Assembly (NCBI GenBank): GCA_040403315.1
Contig: JBBAKX010000001.1
Span: 1-64,000, forward strand
DNA from: CAMCXT01 sp040403315
GTDB lineage: Bacteria; Bacteroidota; Bacteroidia; M30B66
Direction of reading: 5' to 3'
Length of the DNA: 64,000 nt
A program made the position numbers and the translations under genes. The notes under the pieces are model-generated. The model saw only the letters and a list, made by a program, of their open reading frames with translations, did no database searches and was not told the DNA's origin. Positions within the stretch are counted from its first letter, which is position 1. Each line of letters starts with the position of its first letter. Positions 1 to 9,778 of the stretch are shown here, one piece after another.

Positions 1-690
1 GATTGATTTTCGTGGGCTTTCATTACCTCTCTCTCTTATCTCTCTCCACGGGAGAAAGACGATACATTTGATGTGTTTGGGAGTTTTGGGTAAGTGTGGT
101 TGATTGATTTTCGTGGGCTTTCATTACCTCTCTCTCTTATCTCTCTCCACGGGAGAGAGACGATACATTTGATGTGTTTGGGAGTTTTGGATTAAGTGTG
201 GTTGATTGATTTTCGTGGACTCTCATTTACCTCTCTCTCTTATCTCTCTCCACGGGAGAGAGACGATACATTGGAGGTGAGTGGGAGTTTTGGATTAAGT
301 GTGGTTGATTGATTTTCGTGGACTCTCATTTACCTCTCTCTCTTGTCTCTCTCCACGGGAGAGAGACGATACATTGGAGGTAGTTTAGAGCTTTCGATTT
401 GATTGTGGCTTTGGAGATTGAATGCGCTTTCAGTTACCTCTCTCTCTTATCTCTCTCCGCGGGAGAGAGACGATACATTTGAGGTGTTTGGGAGTTTTGG
501 ATTAAGTTTGGCTGATTGATTTTCGTGGACTCTCATTTACCTCTCTCTCTTATCTCTCTCCGCGGGAGAGAGACGATACATCGGAGGTAGTTTAGAGCTT
601 TCGATTTGATTGTGGCTTTGGAGATTGAATGCGCTTTCAGTTACCTCTCTCTTATCTCTCTCCGCGGGAGAGAGACGATACATTTGAGGT
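1..690. repeat. Seven-copy tandem ~103-bp repeat array, each copy carrying a hairpin
   Basis: Seven near-identical cores begin at about 25, 126, 229, 332, 436, 539 and 643, a spacing of 101 to 104 bases. Each core runs from an ACCTCTCTCTC string to GACGATACAT and contains a 9-bp inverted repeat (TCTCTCTCC / GGAGAGAGA) around a three-base loop. The loop is ACG in copies 1-4 and GCG in copies 5-7. The first copy has one mismatch in its stem and the last lacks two bases. The DNA between cores comes in two kinds. A TAGTTTAGAG-type segment occurs at 381 and again at 588, exactly 207 bases apart, so copies 6-7 look like a duplication of the copy 4-5 dimer. The array touches the window edge and may continue. 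It lies just 3' of the adhesin gene on the minus strand. No ORF is convincing inside it. Confidence 0.95.
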
Positions 691-720
691 GGATTAATCT
701 GTCGGTTTGCTATTGATTTC

Positions 721-3700
721 TCAGTGAATCAGCGTCACACTTCCTTTGTACTCAACAGTTTCTTTGTTGATTCGGCTTTTGCCGGTGATCGTCCAGATGT
801 AAACATCTTGTTTAACATCGTTTCCTGTCCAACCTTCGCCAAGCTGGTTGGTGAAGAAAAGTCTTTGTCCCCAGCGATTGAACACTTGAAACTCATAATC
901 TTCAACTTCAAACCCTGATGCTACAGGAATGAAAACATCATTCAATCCGTCTTCGTTTGGCGAAAAAGATCCAGGAATATACAGCGCGAATTCATCGAAA
1001 ATGAGCACTGTGTCGCGTTTTGAAGCTTCGCAACCTTCGGCAGTTATAGCAGAATATGTGACAACATAGGCGCCGGTATCTTCGAAAAGAATTTCAACTT
1101 GGTCTTCATTGAAAGTGCCGAAGCCCTCAATTTCCCAAGATTCGGCTGAAGCATTGTTGGTTAATCCTGTGAAGGTTACCAATGGATCGCTAAGTGTTGT
1201 AACGGCTGGATCGATTGTAAATTGGAGATTTGCACGTGGAAGAATCTCTATAAAACTCGGGATTGTTTGGGTGCCAGTGCAGCCAATTACATCAGTGAGG
1301 GTGAGCGTAATTGAATAATCTCCAGCCTCTATATATTCGTGTGATGGCTGCGCTGAAGTAGCGGAACTTCCATCTCCAAATGACCATGCAAACAAGAATG
1401 GACCAATTCCAGATGTGCTTGCAGTAAAGTTAATTGTGGATGGAAGACAATCCTTAGTCAAATCGGCATTAATAGTAGGAACTGGAATTGGACGAACCTG
1501 AACCGTTAAATCGGAGGTCATATCTGCAGCTGGGCACTGAGAATTTGTTGTTACTGAATAAACACCAGAGGATGCCACAGTAATAGAATTGGAAGTTTCT
1601 CCATTGCTCCATAAATAACCAGGAGCATTGCTGCACGATAGTATTACACTATCTCCTTGACAAATATCACTGGGGCCATTTGCTGTAATCACTGGCGTGT
1701 TAGCCAATGGAATTACATTAACAACCAAAGAATTTGAAGCGTATGAAACACATCCATTGGCATCGGTGTAGGTTGCAGTATAAGCACCTGTTGCTCCAAC
1801 TTCGATGCTGGCCGCATTTGCTCCCGTACTCCAAGTGATACCGGTTGTTGGATTTGCATTTAGCACAACAGTTTCGCCATCACAAAAGCTAAGTGTTGAA
1901 GCTGCAGAAATATTCGGTGCCACTGGGCGAGGATTCATGGTTACCAGAACCGGAGCAGACAATGGAGCTGGACATCCATTGAAGTCAATAGTATTGACAG
2001 AAAAAGTTCCTGAGGCATTTACAGTTATGCTTTGAGAAATCTGACCAGTGTTCCATAGATAGGATTGAGCTGCAGGAACTGAAAGCGTAACAGATTCACC
2101 TTGGCAGAATGTGGTGTTGCCATTTGCTGTGATTACTGGCGCTGCAGGTGCTGGATAAAGCGTGGTTGAAAAATTTGCAGAAACTGGCGAAGTACATCCG
2201 TTTACATCTGTTACCGTTACAGAAAAAACGCCAGTCGTATTTACCGGAATGGTTTGGGTTACTGCGCCAGTATTCCAAAGCCAAGAAGTTGCGTTTGGCG
2301 CTTGGAGTGTTGTGTTACCACCAGGGCAAAATGCTGCAGGATTTTGTGCTGTAATGACAGGCAATGCTGGCAAAGGATTCACTGTAACAGTTACTGATAA
2401 AGAAGTGCCTTCGCAGCCCAAGGCATCGGCGATTGTAACGGTATAAGTTCCTGATGTTGCAATAATGGCCGTTTGCGTTAAAGTGCCGTTAGACCATTCA
2501 TATGAGGCATATGCCGAAGAAGACAATTGCACCGAGCCGCCTTGACAAAAAACAAGTGGGCCATTTGGCGTAATGGTTGGAGCTGTTGGGCCTGGCGTAA
2601 CATTCACAACAACATCCGCAGAAGCAGGAGAGGTGCATCCGTTGGCATCTGTAAGTGTCGCGGAATAGGTCCCAGAAGCATTGATTGTGGTTGTAGAGCC
2701 AGTTGCTCCATTCGACCATAAGTAAGAAACGCCTCCAGAAACAGATAAATTTACCGAACCACCTTGACAGAAGATTAATGGACCTGAAGCCGTAATTGTT
2801 GGCGCGGCTGGTTGGCTAAAAACAGTGACCGTTATTGGTGCTGATGGAGGGGAAACACAACCATTGGCGTCGGTAACAGTGAGCGTGTAATCGGCTGTTG
2901 CAGCAGGAGTAGCAAGTGGATTTGAAATATTAGGGCTATTTAGTCCTGTATTTGGAGCCCACAAATAAGTGGTTCCTCCAGATCCTGAAAGTTGCGCTCC
3001 AGTACCTGAACAATTTGCTGCACCAGAGCCCGGATTGGCTGTTGGAAGTGGATTTACAGTTACGAGAACATCATCAGTTGCAACGCATCCCGCCGCAGAA
3101 GTTACTGTAACAACATAGCTACCCGTAATATTGGGCGATGCCAAAGGATTTGCGATGGCAGTATTTGAAAGTCCATTGGAGGGCGACCAAGAATATGTGC
3201 CGCCACCAGTAGCTGCAAGTTGAACACTAGAGCCGATGCATACAGAAGTATTTGTTCCTGCATCAGCAGTTGGCAAAGGATTTACGGTAACAGTTACAGA
3301 TGCAGAAGCTGGACAAGCGCCTGATGTAGAATTTGCCGTTACTGAATAGGTAGTGGTTGCTGATGGAGTAGCAGTTACTGAAGCCGTTGTAGAGGCGGCT
3401 AAACCATCGGCGGCGAGCCAGTTGTAACCATTGCTCGAACCAGATGCCGTTAGAGAAACTGATTCTCCTGGACAAATGGATTGTGTATTTGCTACAATTG
3501 TGAGCGGAGGTGCTGCCTCGAGTCCAACATTCACTGTGCCTGATCCACTACATCCAGCAGCATCAGTAACCGTTAGTGTGAAAGTTGTTGCTGCGCCGAT
3601 TGTTGCAGTTGCAGGATTTGTAGTGCTGTTGGCAAAAACCCCAGCTGGAGCCCAAGAGTAGCTTGCATAACCTGCTGGGCCAGTAAGAATTACATCATCA

Positions 3701-4569
3701 CCCGCACAAACAGTGGGAACAGAGGCTGTAGGAGTTACACTAAATGGAGGATTAACTGTAACGGTTACTGGAATTCGTGGAGATGGGCAGCCATTGATTA
3801 CAGTTTGCACCCAATAAATTGTAGTTGTATTGAGTATTGGTGTGTTGAAGTTTGGTCCGATGCCAACGAAAGATGCCGCAGTTTGAGAAATGTACCATTT
3901 GATTAGACCTCCTCCAGTGGCAGATAAGGAAGCGGTTTGTCCTGCACAAATTGTAACCGGAAGAACCGTCAAGCCGGGATTAGTCGGATTGGCAACTACC
4001 ATTACGTTGTAGTCTTCCGTTTCTCCATAGTTTTCGTTGCTACAAGAAGTTGCAGGAACTGTGCTGAATGCAGAACGAACGCGCATTCTGGTCATGCCAA
4101 GTGTTGCTGTAGTTGGAACATTGATTGTTCCATTAAAAGCTTGAAAACCCGCACTACTGCTGTTAAAGGATGTTTCGCAGGAATTGGAAGTGTTGTTTTC
4201 GAAAACACCATTTTGGTCCCAATCGACCCAAATCTTAAACCCTTGAGCAAAAGATGCGAATCCGGCTCCTAGAGAACATTGAACTTGAACTGTAAAGGAA
4301 CTTCCGCGCATCACGGTAACGGTCATCCCAGAATTATAAATATAGTTAGCTGGAAGCGTTCCGTTGCAACCGGTGTTTAGGTTAGAGATATTGGTGATTC
4401 CTCCAGCTGTGGAGAAACTGTTGATGTTATCGTCGGTAACGCCTGGATTGTAGCAAGGGTTGGTGTACGTAGTAGCGCAGTATTGCGAATGTGCTAGATT
4501 TGGAAATACCAGAAGCAGCGCAAAAACCCATAAAACTCCTGTTATTCTTTCTTGGTAGAGTTTCCCCAT
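721..4569 (-). CDS. T9SS-secreted multi-domain adhesin (GEVED, Ig-like repeats, PKD, CHU_C)
   Basis: This is a 1282-residue surface protein. A signal peptide (about residues 1-29, ending LAHSQ) is followed by a GEVED-type domain (about 30-195, with WVDWDQNGVFE and GETEDY). Next come about eleven Ig-like repeats of roughly 80 residues, each opening with a C-x-G motif such as FCQGGSV and followed by SYLWSNG-like strings. A PKD domain (FAWSFGDGSS) and a C-terminal gliding-motility/CHU_C domain (SFSPNEDGLNDVF, VFNRWGQ) close it. In this family the last domain directs export by the type IX secretion system and attachment to the cell surface. The low-complexity Ser/Thr/Ala-rich repeats suggest a filamentous adhesin; the ligand is unknown. 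It appears monocistronic, and its stop lies about 30 bases from the hairpin array. The ATG start is supported by the signal peptide. Confidence 0.9.
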   Translation of the reverse strand: MGKLYQERITGVLWVFALLLVFPNLAHSQYCATTYTNPCYNPGVTDDNINSFSTAGGITNISNLNTGCNGTLPANYIYNSGMTVTVMRGSSFTVQVQCSLGAGFASFAQGFKIWVDWDQNGVFENNTSNSCETSFNSSSAGFQAFNGTINVPTTATLGMTRMRVRSAFSTVPATSCSNENYGETEDYNVMVVANPTNPGLTVLPVTICAGQTASLSATGGGLIKWYISQTAASFVGIGPNFNTPILNTTTIYWVQTVINGCPSPRIPVTVTVNPPFSVTPTASVPTVCAGDDVILTGPAGYASYSWAPAGVFANSTTNPATATIGAATTFTLTVTDAAGCSGSGTVNVGLEAAPPLTIVANTQSICPGESVSLTASGSSNGYNWLAADGLAASTTASVTATPSATTTYSVTANSTSGACPASASVTVTVNPLPTADAGTNTSVCIGSSVQLAATGGGTYSWSPSNGLSNTAIANPLASPNITGSYVVTVTSAAGCVATDDVLVTVNPLPTANPGSGAANCSGTGAQLSGSGGTTYLWAPNTGLNSPNISNPLATPAATADYTLTVTDANGCVSPPSAPITVTVFSQPAAPTITASGPLIFCQGGSVNLSVSGGVSYLWSNGATGSTTTINASGTYSATLTDANGCTSPASADVVVNVTPGPTAPTITPNGPLVFCQGGSVQLSSSAYASYEWSNGTLTQTAIIATSGTYTVTIADALGCEGTSLSVTVTVNPLPALPVITAQNPAAFCPGGNTTLQAPNATSWLWNTGAVTQTIPVNTTGVFSVTVTDVNGCTSPVSANFSTTLYPAPAAPVITANGNTTFCQGESVTLSVPAAQSYLWNTGQISQSITVNASGTFSVNTIDFNGCPAPLSAPVLVTMNPRPVAPNISAASTLSFCDGETVVLNANPTTGITWSTGANAASIEVGATGAYTATYTDANGCVSYASNSLVVNVIPLANTPVITANGPSDICQGDSVILSCSNAPGYLWSNGETSNSITVASSGVYSVTTNSQCPAADMTSDLTVQVRPIPVPTINADLTKDCLPSTINFTASTSGIGPFLFAWSFGDGSSATSAQPSHEYIEAGDYSITLTLTDVIGCTGTQTIPSFIEILPRANLQFTIDPAVTTLSDPLVTFTGLTNNASAESWEIEGFGTFNEDQVEILFEDTGAYVVTYSAITAEGCEASKRDTVLIFDEFALYIPGSFSPNEDGLNDVFIPVASGFEVEDYEFQVFNRWGQRLFFTNQLGEGWTGNDVKQDVYIWTITGKSRINKETVEYKGSVTLIH

Positions 4570-4670
4570 TTTTCAAAAATAGCCTTTCCGAATCAGTGAT
4601 GCAAATGTTTTTTCAGATTCAGTTATGACAGTTTCAAGATGCAGTGTATTTGATAGACGTTGCACCGCGA

Positions 4671-4883
4671 TCATTTTCCCATTTTACCGATCACTTTATC
4701 AAGCTCTGCCTCGGTATTTCTGAGTTTTTCTTTGCAATATTCAACCAATTCGGAGGCGCGCTTTACTTTGTCGGCCAACTCGTCGATTGAAACCGATTCG
4801 TTTTCGATGGCTTCGGCAATTTTCTTCAATTCTGAGAGTGCTTGTTCGTAGCTGAGTTGGGAGGGTTCTTTTGTCTTAGCCAT
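4671..4883 (-). CDS. xseB: Exodeoxyribonuclease VII small subunit
   Basis: A 70-residue protein matching XseB in size and pattern: LSYEQALSELKKIAEAIE, then a VSIDELADKVKRASELVEYC helix and a short Lys-rich tail. XseB forms the long helical partner of XseA in the cytoplasmic nuclease that degrades single-stranded DNA from either end during repair. The start codon overlaps the end of xseA (8-base overlap, ATG just before the xseA TAA), so translation is probably coupled. The length is normal for the family. Confidence 0.93.
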   Translation of the reverse strand: MAKTKEPSQLSYEQALSELKKIAEAIENESVSIDELADKVKRASELVEYCKEKLRNTEAELDKVIGKMGK

Positions 4884-6288
4884 TTTTATTGGTTGTATTG
4901 ATGGTTGCCGAGGCTTGTCCGCCGATGAGTTGGATTTCGACTGTATCGTTTATTGAAATCTGTTGGATATCACGAACTACTTTGCCCTTTTTCAACACTA
5001 GCGCATATCCTCGTTTCATGGTTGATTCTGGGCCTAAAATACGAATGATGTTTTCTATTGCATGCAATTCGGTGAGTTTCGACTTTTGAAATTGCATTGC
5101 AGTTGATTGGATTCCGCGTAAATGATTGTTCAATTCGGTGCTCGAACGCTGCAATTGAAATGCAGGTAAAGTTGTTACTCTTCGCTTCAAATCGAGTTGA
5201 TCGCTTTCAGCATGTCGAATCAGCTTCTTTGCATCGTTACACAATGAATTTTTCAGGTGAACCAAAACGTTGCGTTCGGAGACGCAAAGTTCGCGGCTAG
5301 CGCTGCGGATCTCATCCCGCGTAGCGACCAAATGACCTTTCGCTGCATGCAAAAGCTTTTGTCCCACGATCACAATTTGCTGCCGGACCGAGAAAAGATG
5401 ATCTTCGAACGACCTATTTTTTGCGATGATAAATTCGGCCACCATGGTTGGAGTTTTCAAGCTTGTGTGGGCAACCATATCAGTAAGCGAAATATCCTTT
5501 AGGTGGCCCAAACCGGTAATTACAGGGATTGGAAATCTTGAAACCGCCTTGATGAGTGGATAGGCATCATACAGGAGAAAATCGGTTTGAGAACCTCCAC
5601 CACGCACCAAAATCAAGGCATCATAGGCAATATTGGAGGTAAATATTTCGACCATCCGATTCACCAATTGGCTCACATTTGCCTCACCCTGAACGACGGT
5701 TGGGTAAAGATCGACATCGATTTTATATCCAAAGGTATTTTGCTCAAGAGTGTGCATGAAATCTTGAAAACCAGCACTTTGTTCGGATGAGATTACGGCA
5801 AGCTTTCGAAATGCGAGTGGTAATTGATGCGATTGATTTCGGGTGAAAAGTTGTCCATCGATGATTTGTGCAGCATCGGGGTTTTCATCTACCAATTTCT
5901 TGATCGATAATTTCCGTTGTTGTTGGATTTTTCCAGCGCTGTAGTTGACATCCACATGCTGAAGCTGCAATTTGAGTCCTTTCACTGGGTGGAAAGCAAC
6001 AATCACTTGCACTAAAATCTCGATTCCGTTGCTAAACGGCTGACCAGTTGCCTCTTCGAAAGCTCTTACGGAAGCATATGCTGCATTGAAGCCTACACAA
6101 GACAGCTCGGCCGAAACAATTCCTGTTGAAGCATCCTTTTCGACCAAATGAAAATACAAATGACCTTTGTTTTCGTAGATCTTCAGATTCGAAAGCTCGC
6201 CGGTAACCCAGTAAGATGATTGTCCGAATTGATCTCGAATACCAGCTTCGAGCATTCTGGCAAAATCGGTGAGTTTGATTGGGTTCAT
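4876..6288 (-). CDS. xseA: Exodeoxyribonuclease VII large subunit
   Basis: A 470-residue homologue of the catalytic subunit. An N-terminal OB-fold (about 10-110; SSYWVTGELSNLKIYENKGH, LYFHL) is followed by the central exonuclease domain with ALILVRGGGS and the HTSLKTPT motif. A long helical region and a C-terminal strand segment (MKRGYALVLKKGKVVRDI) complete it. Together with XseB it cuts single-stranded DNA to acid-soluble oligonucleotides. It lies first in a two-gene operon with xseB and is divergent from the amylase gene, with 43 bases between the two starts. Nothing looks truncated. Confidence 0.95.
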   Translation of the reverse strand: MNPIKLTDFARMLEAGIRDQFGQSSYWVTGELSNLKIYENKGHLYFHLVEKDASTGIVSAELSCVGFNAAYASVRAFEEATGQPFSNGIEILVQVIVAFHPVKGLKLQLQHVDVNYSAGKIQQQRKLSIKKLVDENPDAAQIIDGQLFTRNQSHQLPLAFRKLAVISSEQSAGFQDFMHTLEQNTFGYKIDVDLYPTVVQGEANVSQLVNRMVEIFTSNIAYDALILVRGGGSQTDFLLYDAYPLIKAVSRFPIPVITGLGHLKDISLTDMVAHTSLKTPTMVAEFIIAKNRSFEDHLFSVRQQIVIVGQKLLHAAKGHLVATRDEIRSASRELCVSERNVLVHLKNSLCNDAKKLIRHAESDQLDLKRRVTTLPAFQLQRSSTELNNHLRGIQSTAMQFQKSKLTELHAIENIIRILGPESTMKRGYALVLKKGKVVRDIQQISINDTVEIQLIGGQASATINTTNKNG

Positions 6289-6331
6289 TTTAGAAGTCCG
6301 AAATTAAGACTGATTTCGGTACTTTGTAAGC

Positions 6332-8140
6332 ATGAAGAAACGAATCTTAGCTATTCTCATTTTATGGAGCAGTTTTTTGATTGCACAGTCGCCCAAATGG
6401 GCTAGCAGTGCTGTTTGGTATCAAATTTTCCCAGATCGTTTTTGCAATGGCGACCTATCAAATGATCCAAAAATTGGCGATCAAATTGGTGCTTGGCCGC
6501 ACGACACAACTGGACCTTGGCAAATTCATCCTTGGACAACCGACTGGTATGAGCTTCAACCTTGGGAAAAGGCGAATGGAAAAGGATATTCGTTCAACAT
6601 CACCCGAAGGAGATATGGTGGAGATATTCAAGGCATCATCAACAAAATTGGCTCTTTGAAAGATTTAGGAATCAATACATTGTATTTGAATCCAATTTTT
6701 ATGGCGCCCTCAAACCACAAATACGATGGGGCAACTTACCACCATGTTGATCCAACATTTGGTCCCGATCCAGCGGGAGATATAGATTTAATTGAGAAGG
6801 AAGATCCATTAAAACCTGAAACTTGGGTTTGGACATCAGCGGATAAGTTAGCCTTGAAGATGATCGACTCACTGCACAAATCTGGTATCCGGGTGATTTT
6901 CGATGGTGTTTTCAATCATTTAGGCGTAACCAGCTTTGCATTTAAGGATTTGGCAAAAAATGGAAAGAACTCAAAATATGCAAGTTGGTTTACTGTGAAG
7001 CAATTCGCAGATTCTGCAACTGGCAAGACATTGGAATATGAAGGTTGGTTTGGCATAAAGGATTTGCCAGAAATACGGGAGGATGAAAACGGCATTGTAG
7101 AAGGACCTAAGCAATACATTTACCAGAGTACCCGCAGGTGGATGGATCCGAACGGTGATGGAAATCCGAAAGACGGAATTGATGGTTGGCGATTAGATGT
7201 GGCGTTTTGTGTGCGTCACGAATTTTGGAAAGATTGGAGAAAATTGGTGAAGGGAATTAATTCAGAAGCTTATTTAACGGCTGAAGTAATTGATAGCGTA
7301 AGCAAAGTAAAGCCTTACGTTGAAGGAGATGAATTTGACGCAGTAATGAATTACAATTTCGGATTTATTTTGGCGGATTATTTTATTGGAGAAAATCGAA
7401 TGAGCCCGTCATCGCTAGACAGATCGTTAAAGAATCTGCGGGAAGCATTTGGAGTTGACCCATTGATTATGATGAATTTATTTGATAGCCACGACACTAA
7501 CCGAATGGCATCACATGTTGTAAATCAGCAAAAGAAGAAATACCACAATTGGGGCGAATATTTTGGATGGTCGAAAGCCGAAAACAAAGAGTATTTAACC
7601 CGTAAGCCGAACGAAAAAGAGCGTGCAATTCAAAAAATGATCTTGGCATTTATGGCTTGCTATCCGGGTGCGCCGATGATGTATTATGGCACTGAAGCAG
7701 GAATGTGGGGTGCAAATGATCCAGATTGCAGAAAGCCGATGGTTTGGAAGGAATTAAAATATGATCTGGAAAAAATCAATTCCGAAGGAAAAGCAAGTGA
7801 GCAAATTGATGATCCGAATTTTGATGTTGAATTTTATTCGTTTTGCAGATCGTTGTTACAATTTAGAAAAGACCAAGCTGTTCTGCATACGGGCAATTAC
7901 AAAACTTTAATTTCTGATGATGTTTCAGGTGTTTTCGGTTTCGAAAGAAGCAACAATGAAGACATTGTTATTGCACTATTTAATTCTAGCGAAAAGCCAT
8001 TTAGATTTGAATATAAACTTCCTAAAATTGAGGCCATGTATACCGTGCCTGGGAACATGAAAATTCAATCGCCGGGTGGGAACATGGTAACAACAGTAGA
8101 ACCTGGTTCCTTCTTAATATTGAAAACATTGGGGTATTAG
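6332..8140 (+). CDS. Secreted GH13 alpha-amylase-family hydrolase (cyclomaltodextrinase/neopullulanase type)
   Basis: A 602-residue protein with a cleavable signal peptide (ILAILILWSSFLIAQS). All four GH13 conserved regions are visible: DGVFNH (I), DGWRLDVAF (II), AEVID (III) and FDSHDTNR (IV). By codon count the catalytic residues fall at about Asp289 (nucleophile), Glu318 (acid/base) and Asp388. The early AVWYQIFPDRFCNGD string and lack of a large N-domain fit cyclomaltodextrinase/neopullulanase-like enzymes acting on maltodextrins, probably in the periplasm. Substrate specificity cannot be read from the sequence. No SusC/SusD pair is adjacent, so this is not a typical polysaccharide utilisation locus here. 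It appears monocistronic. Confidence 0.92.
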   Translation: MKKRILAILILWSSFLIAQSPKWASSAVWYQIFPDRFCNGDLSNDPKIGDQIGAWPHDTTGPWQIHPWTTDWYELQPWEKANGKGYSFNITRRRYGGDIQGIINKIGSLKDLGINTLYLNPIFMAPSNHKYDGATYHHVDPTFGPDPAGDIDLIEKEDPLKPETWVWTSADKLALKMIDSLHKSGIRVIFDGVFNHLGVTSFAFKDLAKNGKNSKYASWFTVKQFADSATGKTLEYEGWFGIKDLPEIREDENGIVEGPKQYIYQSTRRWMDPNGDGNPKDGIDGWRLDVAFCVRHEFWKDWRKLVKGINSEAYLTAEVIDSVSKVKPYVEGDEFDAVMNYNFGFILADYFIGENRMSPSSLDRSLKNLREAFGVDPLIMMNLFDSHDTNRMASHVVNQQKKKYHNWGEYFGWSKAENKEYLTRKPNEKERAIQKMILAFMACYPGAPMMYYGTEAGMWGANDPDCRKPMVWKELKYDLEKINSEGKASEQIDDPNFDVEFYSFCRSLLQFRKDQAVLHTGNYKTLISDDVSGVFGFERSNNEDIVIALFNSSEKPFRFEYKLPKIEAMYTVPGNMKIQSPGGNMVTTVEPGSFLILKTLGY

Positions 8141-8225
8141 ACTGCCCTGATTTTTTAGGATTTTAATTTCAAACTTTCTATTGCTAAAAACAATCAATTA
8201 GAAAGAATGTGAAAAGGTACTGAAT

Positions 8226-9101
8226 TTAAAATAAAAGGTAACCAACTCTAAGGAAGATATTCATTCCCAATGCTGATTTGCGGTAATCGATTGTAGAAGA
8301 AATTGTATTCCATTTTGTGTGAGGAAATGACCCAAAATTAGCTCCATTGTTTCTTGCAAGAATACTAGCAATATAACCATCCTGTGCTTTGTTCGTTGCT
8401 GAAGTAAATGAATACACTAAGCCCCAAGAAAAGTCGATCGTTAAGGCATCAAATTTCACCCATTGTTTCCCAAAATTCATTTGAAAAGAGGATGTATTTA
8501 TTTCTCTGTCGGTGACTTTAAATTTTCGTTGGCTTTTAACATAATAGGAATTGTAGCTTCCAAAGCTATCATCACCGTGAAGAGGGTTCGGTATTTGAAT
8601 ATTTCCAGTTACCTTTTGTTTGCCGCGAAGGTATTCGAGTGAAAAATACCTTCCATAAGGTGCTGAGAAGATTGAGCTTTTGTAACTTCTTAAACCAATT
8701 GACCAGACAGAAGACTGCACTTTCAATTTTTCTGGAAATAAAAATACTTCAGCGTCATCATAATCGTATGCACGATAATCCAGATATTGACTAGCTAAAT
8801 AGCCAATCTCATAATCAGTGTACCCGTATTTCTTTAGAGTTGCTTGACTAGAGGTCTGCAAAAAATTATATGCGTAGTCTAATCTATATTCTGGGCGAAT
8901 ATTTGAAGCTAATAGCGAGTATCCAGCTGTAATCGAAAATTTCTTGCCCAATGCATATTCAAATTGAACATCATTGAGTGGCATTCTAAAGCTATTAAAA
9001 AGATTTACTTTAATAACAGCTTTTTTTCCCAAAACACCTTGAGAAGAAGCCTGAAAAGAAACTGAAAAAGCTATTATTGTGAAAAGAATTAGTTTTCTCA
9101 T
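8226..9101 (-). CDS. Predicted outer-membrane beta-barrel protein, unknown function
   Basis: A 291-residue protein with a signal peptide (LILFTIIAFSVSFQASSQ). After it come alternating hydrophobic/polar strands, many Tyr and Phe residues and a C-terminal aromatic (VGYLLF), the pattern of Bacteroidota outer-membrane barrels. I do not recognise a named family. Its start overlaps the stop of the upstream lipoprotein gene by 4 bases, and it is the last gene of a three-gene cluster with that lipoprotein and an M48 protease. Barrel topology is inferred from composition only. It could also be a soluble periplasmic beta protein. Confidence 0.65.
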   Translation of the reverse strand: MRKLILFTIIAFSVSFQASSQGVLGKKAVIKVNLFNSFRMPLNDVQFEYALGKKFSITAGYSLLASNIRPEYRLDYAYNFLQTSSQATLKKYGYTDYEIGYLASQYLDYRAYDYDDAEVFLFPEKLKVQSSVWSIGLRSYKSSIFSAPYGRYFSLEYLRGKQKVTGNIQIPNPLHGDDSFGSYNSYYVKSQRKFKVTDREINTSSFQMNFGKQWVKFDALTIDFSWGLVYSFTSATNKAQDGYIASILARNNGANFGSFPHTKWNTISSTIDYRKSALGMNIFLRVGYLLF

Positions 9102-9778
9102 TTTTTGAAAAATTTATCCAGTAAATAAAAGCTGTCGTATACAAACATTTTCATTTCCGATTTTTTAACGAGACCCGAATAGCCTTTAATTTCCTGATAT
9201 TCGATTCGCCCTAGATTTAAATCTACGATCACGTGAAAAAGATATGATTTCCCTTTCGAGGTATAGATATCTACCAGCGAGAAATAAGGAGTATTGTATT
9301 TCCCAACCAATTCGGCCAATTCAGCAGGCAACATTGTTGGCACTACAAATTTCTGAATGATTTCTTTTTTGTAGGTGTTCGATTCAACCTCATTCATTGG
9401 ATTATCTTGCACATTGAGTGATTTCAATATTGCCGATTTCAATGGGAGCAAATCTTTGTAATAGCTAGTTAGCTTTTCTCCTTCGCTGTATGGGGAGTAA
9501 ACTTCATAATTCAACTTGTTTTTCTTAGAATACTTTTCAATAGAAGAATTATACAACTGCTTGAATTTACTTGCGAATTCATAATCTTCGTCATCGAAAT
9601 CTGTGTCTTCGAATTTTCTGAAGGTTGGATTAATGCAGATCACTTTTATAAGTTCAGATTTTTTATTCTGAAACGAATCTGTGTGCAATGCAAAAATAAA
9701 TCCTTTAGAGCTAGAACAGGAACTAAGAAATAGCAGCAATATGGCTAATCCTAGAGAGTATTTACTGAAGTTTCTCAT
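9098..9778 (-). CDS. Lipoprotein of unknown function, middle gene of the M48 cluster
   Basis: A 226-residue protein with a clear lipoprotein signal: hydrophobic LAILLLFLSSC with the lipobox Cys near residue 21, followed by SSSKG. The mature part is acidic to mixed (FEDTDFDDEDYEF) with no domain I can name. It overlaps the M48 protease gene by 17 bases and the barrel gene by 4 bases. The three are almost certainly one mRNA with coupled translation. Its role is unknown; the context suggests an envelope complex with the protease and barrel protein. Confidence 0.7.
   Translation of the reverse strand: MRNFSKYSLGLAILLLFLSSCSSSKGFIFALHTDSFQNKKSELIKVICINPTFRKFEDTDFDDEDYEFASKFKQLYNSSIEKYSKKNKLNYEVYSPYSEGEKLTSYYKDLLPLKSAILKSLNVQDNPMNEVESNTYKKEIIQKFVVPTMLPAELAELVGKYNTPYFSLVDIYTSKGKSYLFHVIVDLNLGRIEYQEIKGYSGLVKKSEMKMFVYDSFYLLDKFFKK

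Noticed and set aside
1..690. CRISPR-like look of the array (regular ~43-base cores with ~60-base spacers)
   Set aside because: The spacers are homologous to one another rather than unique, the cores are long simple CT/GA tracts, and no cas genes are near.
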